From: Selaginella moellendorffii
Taxonomy: Eukaryota; Streptophyta; Lycopodiopsida; Selaginellales; Selaginellaceae
Length of the DNA stretch: 64,000 nt
Assembly (NCBI RefSeq): GCF_000143415.4
Contig: NW_003314278.1
Coordinates: 1,565,543 to 1,629,542, forward strand
Direction: 5' to 3'
Position 1 is the first letter of the stretch; every line of letters starts with the position of its first letter. The notes beneath the pieces were generated by a model that saw nothing but the letters and a program-made list of their open reading frames with translations, searched no databases and was not told the DNA's origin. A program made the position numbers and the translations under genes. Shown here piece after piece: positions 55,295 to 64,000 of the stretch.

Positions 55295-57114
55295 ATGACC
55301 ACGCGATCAATTGATCTTCTCGAGCAGCAAGGCTACCATGCCGATCTCCAGCTCTGCCTCCAGCTCGTCAAATCTTGCAGTCACTCCAGGGATCTCTCGC
55401 AAGCAAAGAAGCTCCACTCCCAGATCCTTGGAACCAAACACTCGCGCAATCGGCACCTGGAGAACCTCCTCATCGAGATGTATGGAAAATGCGGGAGCCT
55501 GGAGCGCGCGCGCGCTGTTCTTGATGATCTGGAGGAGCCAAACATCTTCTCCTGGAATATTTTGCTCACGGCCTACATCGAGCGCGGGCATCTGGAACAA
55601 GCCAAGGAGATCTTCGCCAGCGAGATGCCACAGCACAACACCGTCTCCTGGACCGCGATGCTCACCGCGCATTCCCAGAGCGGGAATTTCCAAGATTCCT
55701 GGGGCCTGTTCCAATCGATGCCCCGGCGCAACACCATCGCCTGGAACGCGATGATCGCTGCCTGCGGCCACCACGGCCGCGTCGCCCTAGCCCGATTGCT
55801 CTTCGACGCCACGCCCGGGAAGAATATCGCGTCCTGGAATGCGATGCTAACGGCATATTCCCAGAACGGGCACATTCCCGACGCGAGAAGGATCTTCGAC
55901 TCCGTGCCGTACAGAAGTACGGTCACCTGGAACGCAATGTTGACGGCATATGCGGATGCCGGGCACGTGGCGGGCGCAGGGGCGGTGTTCGTTGCGATGC
56001 CCGATCGCGACCACGTGTCTTGGAACACGATGATCCAGGCGTCCGTTATGGCGGGAGAATTTGAGCTAGCGAAAGAGCTCTTCGCGGCAATGCCAGAGAA
56101 GGATTTGATCGCGCAGACCACCATGATCGTCGTGTGTTCCCAGATTGGGGATCTTGGCCAAGCGAAGCGTGTGTTTGATGCGATGGAGCGGCGAGATATC
56201 GTCGCCTGGAATGCAATGCTTCAATCGTTTGCCAGTGCCGGGGATTTCGATCGAGCCATGGAGCTCTTTGAGAGAATGCCCGAGAGAGATGTGGTGTCGT
56301 GGACGGCAATGCTAGTGGCGTATGCCGAGAAAGGGCTCCTGGATCACGCAAGAGCTCTCTTCGATTCAATGCCTCACAGGAGTCTCGTCGCCTGGAATGC
56401 CCTGCTAGCTGCGTATTCCAGATCTGGGCATTTGGAGGAGGCCGAGAGATTCTTCCATCAAATGCCTTCATGCAATGTGATCTCTTGAACCACACTCTTT
56501 CAAGCATATGCCCTAAATGGGCATCTGGACATGGCGGCTTTAATCTTCGACTCTATGCCCGAAAGGAACACCGTGTCTTGGTCCGTGCTGATCCAAGCAT
56601 ACGCAAGGCACTCGCGTTTGGATCTAATCGAGCGCGCGTTTTGGCGGCTGGAAGATCAAACAGTGGTAGCCTGGTCATCGATCATTCAGGCATTTGCCCA
56701 GAAGGGGCATGGCCAGCAAGCGCTAAATCTCTTCCGGCTCATGGAGCTAGACGGTGGAGCCTCGCCCGACGAGATCACATTTGTAGGAATCCTCACGGCT
56801 TGTGGCCATCTGGGCGATCTCAAGGAAGCGTTGCGGCAATTCTATTCCGTCACCACAGACAGGAAAAATCTCGCGATCACCGCCGAGCACTACGGCTGCT
56901 TGATCGACATTCTTGCTCGTCTTGGGCATCTGGGCCCGATTTGTTTGAGAGCATGCCCTTCGTCCCGGACCGTGCCGCTCGGATCTCTTTGATCTCCGCT
57001 TGCAAACTCCACAAGGATTCTCGGCGAGCAGTCAAAACCACCGAGCGAGCGATCAAACAGGATCCAGGACACGCTTCTTCATATGTGCTGCTCTCAAACA
57101 CCTACACCCAGTAG
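55295..57114 (+). pseudogene. PPR pseudogene, one nonsense codon and one frameshift
   Basis: ATG at 55295 (MTTRSIDLLEQQGYHADLQL), the RDLSQAKKLHSQILGTKHS block and EMYGKCGSLERARAVL, then about a dozen repeats. The frame stops at TGA 56486-56488, exactly where the motif needs Trp (NVIS-stop-TTLFQAYALNGH). The same frame resumes to about 56935. There a short deletion shifts the frame; the E region (PDLFESMPFVPDRAARIS, ASSYVLLSNTYTQ) continues in another frame to the stop at 57112-57114. Everything else is well kept, so inactivation seems recent. Two independent lesions make a sequencing error less likely than for one. Confidence 0.85.
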
Positions 57115-57168
57115 ATCATGAAGTTCTCCGTTAGAAAAGCTTTTGATCGATGTGACAAACCAAAGTAC

Positions 57169-58151
57169 CTATTGGTAGAGCTGGAAATCTCTCAGCTGGA
57201 GCTTCCACCTGCCATCGCCAGTCGAGTGTGCTTGAAGAACATCCGCGCCAACCGAGGGCATTCCATCGAAATCTACGTGAAGAAGTAACACGAGCTCTTG
57301 CTTCGATGGCATGTATGGTTCTTCCCCGCCAGCATCGAATTCATCTTCTTCGCTGGTTTTCTGGACGGATCTCGCGGTGATGCTGTCTTTGATCAGCCTC
57401 TCGGATGTCAAGCTCAAAACTCTCGTTCTGTCCATTCCTCTCAGCACGATCATCAAGTCCTTGCGACGAACAAGCGGGAGATCTTCGGTGGTCTGCAAGA
57501 AAGCATTGAATATCGAAACGATGGAATGGAATTTCTCACACAAACCTGAGAAGAGGAGCTGGAAGAACTCGAGTTCTCACTTCCTGACGAAGTTGGCAGT
57601 GTCGGTTGCTCGTCACTAGGAGAGAGCTTCTGATCAAGGATAACCTTTCCTTCTTCTCCTTCTTCCTCTTCACTGGGAGCGAGCTTTGGATCAATGATAA
57701 ACTTGCGAGGGACATACTCGACGCTCCAGCTCTCGGATTTGTAGAACGACGGCTTCTTCTTCTTGGATCTGTCCAGAGGCCTCGATCGGCCCATGAAGCC
57801 GGTTCCAGCGCCCTTGGAGACGGCCTTGGCGATCTCCCGGACGAAGACGCATCCTCGCCCGTGCTCGCTCAACCCCCTCTCCGCCACCGATATCAATGCC
57901 GCCGCGCGCTCCGGATCCTCGCAGCACTTCTCAAACACATCGTCCCAGATGAGCATTCCATCCTCGAAATCCCTCTGCCTGCCCGAGGAGGAGGAGAACG
58001 AGGACGATGGCGGCGAGCGCTTCTTCTTCTCTTTCTTCTCCGTGGGAGATTTAGCCTGCGCTCTCACTGCGATGGAGGAGCCTGTCCATCCTGGGGCGAG
58101 ATTGGCGCGAGGTAGAGGAGAGAATGCCGCTGCCATCGCCAAAGACGCCAT
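57169..58151 (-). CDS. Plastid-targeted plant protein of unknown function
   Basis: Exons 57546-58151 and 57169-57492; 309 residues. The start MASLAMAAAFSPLPRANLAP with few acids suggests a plastid transit peptide. Then KKEKKKRSPPSSSFSSSS, a helical block MLIWDDVFEKCCEDPERAAA, a basic patch and SVEYVPRKFIIDPKLAPSEE. A low-complexity serine run falls at the intron. Exon 2 has RRKDLMIVLRGMDRTRVLSL and ends in VLQAHSTGDGRWKLQLRDF. I do not recognise a catalytic domain. It is convergent with the PPR pseudogene (55 bases between stops). Confidence 0.75.
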
Positions 58152-58225
58152 TTCTATCCAGTAAAACCCCAAGGAAGAGAGAAGACCCGATTCTAGATCT
58201 CTAAGATGCCCGTGGAGGGCACAAT

Positions 58226-58630
58226 CTACCTGGAAGAAGCAATAACCTCGAGGATCTTGTCAGCGAAACCCTTGAAATCCGGCAGATTCATGGCGGTGTC
58301 GAGATCTTTCTCCGCAGTGGCCGACGCATCGATCTTGCTCACGATCGCCTGGAGCTCCTCGTTCCTGAGCATGGCGCGGATCTCCTCCGACGCCGCCACC
58401 GCCTCGAGCTGCTGCCTCCGGAGCCTGGTTGCCATCTGCGATTCATCCCCATTCTCGAAATCCCGCGGCGGCTGCACGAGCTGGGCTTGCTCCTCCTCCT
58501 CTGCCGCCGCTACCTTCGTGCAGGGCGCCGCCTTGTGATCCTTGAAGCACTGCAGCGAGCAGTAGGGCACCAGGCAGCCCGGGCATTTGTACTTGGAGAC
58601 CGCGCCACTGCAAATGCCGCACTGGCTCAT
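58226..58630 (-). CDS. HIT-type zinc finger protein, ZNHIT3-like
   Basis: 134 residues, ATG 58630, stop at 58226. The zf-HIT ligands are C4, C7, C16, C19, C24, C28, H32 and C37, in the standard spacing. The C-terminal helix LPDFKGFADKILEVIASS resembles ZNHIT3 (yeast Hit1), which works with NUFIP/Rsa1 in assembly of box C/D snoRNPs. The length suits a short plant ZNHIT3. An in-frame extension upstream (MVMFLIGSRA, to 58660) is less likely because the finger normally starts the protein. Confidence 0.88.
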   Translation of the reverse strand: MSQCGICSGAVSKYKCPGCLVPYCSLQCFKDHKAAPCTKVAAAEEEEQAQLVQPPRDFENGDESQMATRLRRQQLEAVAASEEIRAMLRNEELQAIVSKIDASATAEKDLDTAMNLPDFKGFADKILEVIASSR

Positions 58631-59009
58631 TGCCCTAGATCCAATAAGAAACATAACCATGTTTATAAACTTTGTTATATACTAGCTTCGTGTGAATGGT
58701 GCCCAGAAGTACGCATGTAAAGAGTGCCTGGTTGAGTAGACGATAACGATTCCGAAACATCTGCCAATCTGATGGAAAGGATGCGTCTTCTTCCTCACTC
58801 TTGTTTGCTGTTCGTCTCCTTTCAGGGGCGATCAGCCAAGGGGCGAGCGAACGGTGACAATGGGCAGCGGCAGCAATCAGCAACGATCAGCCCAGGGGTA
58901 AAGGTAAATTCCACACTTGCTGGTCACTCCACCGCCACCATGGTTAGTGCTAATGCAAAGGAGCAGGAGACCTCTCATGCTAACTTTCGGAGGGTGTGTT
59001 TCAATGCTT
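58631..59009. other. Spacer upstream of ZNHIT3-like gene
   Basis: Holds the promoter of the HIT gene and runs up to the left edge of the inverted duplication. Two copies of a cagccaaggggcgagc / cagcccaggggtaaag word lie near 58833 and 58887. No gene seen. Confidence 0.35.
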
Positions 59010-59160
59010 GTAGATTTGACTTTGCTGGAGGACTGTGCTAGGTGCTTGTGGCAAGTGGAAAAATGCAAGCATTGGGCAGCTAGCGTTTGAGTCACTGCTA
59101 GAGCTTGGTGATGATCGAGACGTTGCAGCAGCCTATTTATTGATGGTGAAAGCCCGATGA
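59010..59160 (+). pseudogene. PPR 3' fragment at the edge of the inverted duplication
   Basis: The plus strand reads LGACGKWKNASIGQLAFESL, ELGDDRDVAAAYLLMVKAR and a stop, matching the last 40 residues of the PPR gene at 44239-47103 almost exactly. A small insertion lies just upstream (ttgactttgctggagg for ttgacttggagg). Nothing of the rest of the PPR gene is present. Confidence 0.88.
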
Positions 59161-59309
59161 AGATATATTGTCACGCAAGGATATTTTCCGACTTTGTCAC
59201 GCTGTTCTAGCAGCGCCGATCTTAAAATACAGTATAAAAGAAGTGACATTTCAACCAGGCTGAAAGAAGGCTCTCATTTACTCTCATCCTTTCAGAAGCA
59301 GAAGGCAGT

Positions 59310-60438
59310 ATGGCGCCTGGATCTAGCACCATGAGTGAAGATGCTCAAGGCCACTTTGATCTCAAGAGCATGATCTTCTCGCTGGTGACTCCTTTCATGC
59401 TCAAGGCTGTGGTGCTGCTTGGCATTCCCGAGATGATCTCCAAGGCAGGGCCGCTCTCCCTCAAGCAGATCGTGTCACGTCTCTCAAATCCCAAGAACTG
59501 TCAGCCGGATCTCCTCGAGAGAATCCTCCAGTTTCTGGTCCACAAGCGGGCACTGAGCGAGAAGATCGAGAAAGATGGAGAAACGTACTACGGCCTCACT
59601 CCAATCTCAAAGTGGCTCGCGGAAGAGCACCATCTCCTGCTCTTGTGCACGCACGAGTATCCCATGGCCGCGTTCCAAAAAGTGAACGAAGCGGTGCTGG
59701 ATGGAGGCCACGCTTACGAGATGGTCAACAAAGTTCGTCTTTGGGAGCACGACCCCGGCCACGGCGACGAGTACGTGGAGCTGCTCAACAAGGCTACGCT
59801 CGCATGGAGCACCGTCACTATCTCCCTCGTCCTCGAGCACTACGATGGATTCAAAGACGTGAAGAAGCTCGTGGATGTTGGCGGTGGCCTTGGAATGTGC
59901 ATGGGCAAGATCGTGGAGAAATATCCCCACATCGAAGGTGTCAACTTTGATCTCCCTCACACCGTTTCGAGCGCTCCAGCCTTTCCCGGTAAGATTCAAG
60001 ACACGTTTTCTTTTGATTTCTTCATGTTTTTTCTTAACAGGTGTTGCTCATGTGGGAGGCAACATGTTTGAGAGTGTACCAAGTGCTGATGCTCTTCTTA
60101 TCAAGGTACTCTGTCTTCTTTTCCTTGACGTTATGATCTTCGTGGTGTTTCTTCAGTCTGTAATCATCAATTTTAGCGACGAGGATTGCCTCAGGATGCT
60201 GGCGAATTGCTACAAAGCTCTGCCACGAGGAGGCAAACTGATAGTGATCGAGCTCATATACTCCAAGGAGAGACCATTCGAGATGGATCTGGACATGATT
60301 ATGATCGGCTTCACAGACGGTGGCAAGACCAGGCGATTTGAAGAACACAAAGCGCTGCTCGAGAACAGTGGCTTTGGCAACGTTTCCCTCGTGTCCGTTC
60401 CTTCCAAGGAGCAAGTTATAGAAGCTTACAAGCTCTAA
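59310..60438 (+). CDS. COMT-like class I O-methyltransferase, second intact copy
   Basis: Exons 59310-59988, 60041-60105 and 60157-60438; 341 residues. Nearly identical to the minus-strand copy at 42961-44094; one codon is missing (EKIEKDG instead of EKIDEKDG). SAM-binding words LVDVGGGLGMCMGKI and GVNFDLPHTV are intact. Ile252 replaces the catalytic His in SVIINFSDEDCLRM. The 5' flank from 59160 is the same as in the other copy, so the promoter was copied too. Two copies in opposite orientation 15 kb apart imply recent duplication or gene conversion. Confidence 0.9.
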
Positions 60439-60639
60439 ACAAAGTGAATAAGATGTTTGTGCTAGTTGTATTTTAGAGTTTATTGTCACCGTTGACAATA
60501 TAGACTCGAGCATCATCGATAAAAATAAAAGAGTTCCAGGCTTGGATCATATTCTTCCTGGAGATTTTACCGCTTCAACTTTGGCAATGGGATAGGTAAC
60601 TAAAACATGAGTCATGTCCAGAACTGGGGGTTGGTCTTT

Positions 60640-60980
60640 GACTCTACGTCCAGAGAAGACATGGTAAACTGGAACGCTCTATATAGCATATTCACAAAGT
60701 TTTCAGCCTCTTTCATACTTTCGTCTCAGTTTTACCGGTGTTGGGCAGCTAGCATTCAAGTCACTGCTGGAGATTGATGATGATCTAGATGTTGCAACAG
60801 TGATGGTGAAAGCCCGTATCTTGACTTTGTCATGCAAGGATATTTTCTGACTTTGTCTGGCAGCATGGATCTTAAAATACAGTAGACAAGGAAGTGACAT
60901 TTCAACCAGGCTTAAAGAAGGCTCTCATATAGTCTCGTCCTTTTAGAAACAGTAGGCAGTATGGTGCCTGGATCTAGCTG
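60640..60980 (+). pseudogene. PPR fragment, OMT promoter and first OMT codons
   Basis: 60640-60815 has words of the PPR 3' end (DSTSREDMVNW-like, VGQLAFKSLLEIDDD, VMVKAR). 60820-60958 matches the upstream region of the OMT genes, and 60961-60980 the first codons (MVPGSS), after which the match ends. This is the right-arm counterpart of the pseudogene block at 41.9-42.4 kb. Confidence 0.82.
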
Positions 60981-62740
60981 TCAGAACAGATCACTATGTT
61001 ACTAGAGCATGGTGGCATGATTCTAGGAACCCCTTATGTATATCAAGATGTGAGACTTTGAAGGTGTAATACAAATCTTGTACGAGAGGAATGAATGTTC
61101 TTTTTGTTTTAGGGTTTCCTTTGGCATGAGAAGCAAGATCATGAAAACAAGTGGCAGAAGATTGGGTCATGGGTAGGGTAAGCCCATCTTTGCCCAAGCG
61201 AGGTGTTAGCCCAACAAGTTGTGAACTAGCTTAATGAGACTTACATCAGCATCGTCTAACCAAAGCTTGCCACATGTACTAAGTTTAGAGCTTGCAGTCT
61301 CAAAGTGCATTCGATCCAGCACCATAGCTTGGATTTCCTGCAGCTCATGGCACAACATTTCCATAGCTATATCAAATTTCTTACTTGGTCTAGGGTTTTT
61401 GAACTCCTCTCCTCTCTAGGTTTATCTAGAACTGACACTCATTTTTTTTAATTTCTTTTCTTAGCTCAGCTTAGAAACAGTCTTCGTTGAACTTTTTGAA
61501 AATTGGATGGATCCCTTCTCATTGTATTGCTGCCACTGCTTGAATTCCTTCATTGCCGGAGATGGGATGAAATGCAAGTGTATAGTGGGTAAAAGAGGGG
61601 CCAAATATTAGTATTATTTAAATAAACCTAAAGGATGCCATAACTTTCTTGAGAGCTTGACTTTTTTAATTACACCCCTTAATATCAAATTTAATATGTG
61701 ATGTGATTCCCCTAGCCAATCAACAGAATTGGGCTTAAAAACTTTTGATTAAATTGCCAAATGTCAAATTTAATATATAGTGTGATTCCCTTAACCAACT
61801 AACAAAGTCAGACCTAAAAGGCTTGTTTTTTTTATTGAATTGTTAAATGTCAATTTCAATATATAGTAAGATTTCCCTAGCCAAATGTTAATCTCAACAT
61901 ATAACATGATTTTTTTTACTAAAGACCCCTTTGACACTAAATAGAAACTTTAATTGATTGAAAAAGAGGGAGTTATTCTTTTTAATTATTTACATTAGCT
62001 TAACAAATGAGTCATTACCTATCAAAGAAAGAAAGAGGTAAGTAGATAAATCAAACACAAATAGATATTAGAATGATTAGAATGGGAAAATGGTTGAGCT
62101 TTGAGGATATTAGATTTTAAGTTTTTGTTATAGCATAATAATGTATTCAAGTGGCTTTTAATTATGGAGGTAAAACTCAACAAAAATATATTTTTTAGGA
62201 ATTTTTTTAGAAGAGATCAATCACTAGCAGTGATATCTTTAAAGGATGTAGTAAAAATGCAAAACCAATTGTATCAAAAATAATATAAAGATTTTGAGTA
62301 AAAGAATATTATTGCAAAGTCAATTCTCATTTAGAGAGTGCACTAAAAAACTATTCTCAAGGTGAAGAAATATCTTAATTCATTAGAAGTAAAACACTCT
62401 TCAACAATTTTATTACAAATAATAATAAATGATAGATATAACTATTTTTTTTTATAAATGGTGAATTGTAAGTAAAGATATCAAGAGAAAGCTTAAGATT
62501 ATATTAAGAAATGACTCTTCGCAGTGATAAACTTTAAAGTATAAAATTGGATTTTTCAAGTGCTATTAGAGTTTTATTAATTTTTTTATTGAATGAAAAG
62601 TTTTAAATGGCCAAGTTGAAGCTTCAAGAAACTCAAACATGACAAAGTTTTGACCAAGTCATTACCAACATTTATCATTATGCAAGCTTAAGTGGTATTT
62701 TTGAAGTTAAAAATAAACATAAAGATAATAATGACTAATA
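60981..62740. other. AT-rich region with degenerate three-copy repeat
   Basis: Mostly AT-rich and without a gene. At 61680-61940 the theme tgtgattcccctagccaa(c) recurs about three times in decaying form; it is shared with the Cassandra-like block at 21185-21230. The rest (60981-61450) shows only short open frames. Confidence 0.45.
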
Positions 62741-64000
62741 AAAGGAAGAGAGATATGGCTTTAGTTGTGAGAATGTCAGAGCACTTCTCCAATAATATCT
62801 AGAAGCCAACTTAGATTTTGACACTTCTCAATCTCAGCATAATCTGTATGAAAACTAGATAAGTCCTCAAAGTTTAAAGTACTTTCCAAAAAATCATCAT
62901 GTTCATTATAGTGTATTATTATAAAAGTGACAACTAATCCTTTACATTTATAATTGCTTTGTGAATTTAGAAAATTGGCTGTAACATATCCAAATCTATA
63001 ACATTCATTACAACATATTTCATATGAGACTGCTCCACCGAATTCTTAGATGTTTTTGAATTATATGAAGCTACACACCATATAACATTGGACAAAACTC
63101 TCTTTTATCAAAGCAAATATAAGAAGTTTTCAATGTCTACAAATACTAAAAGTGGTGAGGATTTATGATTAATTGCTTTTGGTACAATCTATTTTCCCAT
63201 TTTCAATCTTAAGATTACTAATGTTTTGTATATCCCTAAGCTTGTTTGTCATCTTTTATATATCTCTAAGCTTTTAAAACAAGGAATCTATATGGTTTTC
63301 CATAGGACAAGAGCAAATTTCAATTTCAATAAAACTCAAATAACTTAGGCTACATATATAAATGGACTTTATTATGTTTCTTTAGATACTTTGGCAGCTC
63401 ATACTATTTCAATATTTAATGATTCTGTATTATAATTATGGCACTATGGATTAACATATGCAAGTTTTTGTCGTGTTACAAACACTAGCACTGTTAAATG
63501 GTATACCATAACTGGAAAGACCAAGTCTAGAAGATTGCAATGCATATTTTCAAGCAAAAATGAAGAAGCCATAACCCAAAAAGGTAAGACTCAAGGTACT
63601 TTTTTATTAGCATTAGTTCATATAGATATCTAGGGTTTATCTGATTTTAAATGAGACTAAATATTTCTTACTAATTGTGGATGACTTCAGTCATCACACT
63701 TTTGTTTACTTCCTAAAATAAACTCCTCTCAAATTTTACAATTCCATTCAAATAGTCTCTGAATTCTTCATATTGATGGAGGCCAAAAACTACTTTTTAC
63801 AAAGGTCCAAACCATCCTTGCAAATATCCACACTATACGATCACAAATAAAATGGAGTTGTAGAGAGAGATGCTCACTATTTTGGATGTTTCTCACAAAG
63901 CATATGTTTCATATAAGCAGAGGCAGTCAATACTGCAGTATATTCAGAATGTACTACCCCTTCTGAATTATGGACAGGTATGAAACCATCTTTTACTTAC
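62741..64000 (+). mobile_element. Ty1/copia remnant, runs off the window
   Basis: Decayed frames on the plus strand show the gag-pre-integrase and integrase order: an LWHYGLTYASFCRVTNTSTV word near 63437, then LALVHIDI-stop-GLSDF, and an FHSNSL-like word and IRSQIKW further on. Stops stand where Gln, Arg or Trp codons are expected. The element is cut at the window edge. It is a different superfamily from the gypsy copies. Confidence 0.65.

Noticed and set aside
56486-56488. TGA read as selenocysteine or repaired by RNA editing
   Set aside because: The position requires Trp, no SECIS-like element was seen, C-to-U editing cannot change TGA to TGG, and a second lesion lies downstream.

Overview
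The window looks like nuclear DNA of a lycophyte close to Selaginella. The grounds are spliced plant genes with very short introns (about 50-75 nt), many intron-poor PLS-type PPR genes, plastid-targeted proteins such as ClpD, a PLATZ factor and COMT-like O-methyltransferases. The species is an inference from style and was not tested by any search.

Layout. 1-8.4 kb is gene-dense: a PPR gene cut by the window edge, an ATL-type RING-H2 gene, two tandem PPR genes and a CW zinc finger protein with two MBD domains. 8.6-27.8 kb is a nest of repeats. It holds three related Ty3/gypsy elements: A interrupted by a bacterial-looking GST fragment and a 335-base gap, B split by other insertions, and C strongly decayed. 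It also holds a family of miniature LTR elements (TRIMs) with 162-bp LTRs, one 5-bp target duplication and a tRNA-Met-type primer site. One TRIM interior has grown into a 1.3-kb minisatellite, and next to it lies a Cassandra-like sequence resembling 5S rRNA. 28-48.6 kb is genic again: an unrecognised conserved gene, a PPR gene with a damaged start and tail, ClpD, an alpha/beta hydrolase, another PPR gene, tRNA-Gly(UCC), PLATZ, an OMT pseudogene, an intact OMT, a 937-residue PPR gene and a GT90 glycosyltransferase gene.

48.6-64 kb mixes duplicates and decay: a ClpD pseudogene whose 3' part is inverted, AT-rich repeat relics, a LINE-like remnant, a PPR pseudogene, a plastid protein of unknown role, a ZNHIT3-like gene, a second intact OMT and a Ty1/copia relic. 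The OMT block at 59.0-61.0 kb is an inverted copy of the block at 41-44.4 kb, PPR 3' fragments included.

The genes do not form one pathway. What links the window is duplication: PPR loci at different stages of decay, a local ClpD copy, PPR-OMT segments copied in inverted orientation, and nested retroelements. The most informative points are the tandem MBD architecture, the TRIM and 5S-like elements, the OMT pair lacking the catalytic His, the periodic insertions in the large PPR protein, and the likely bacterial contamination beside the gap.
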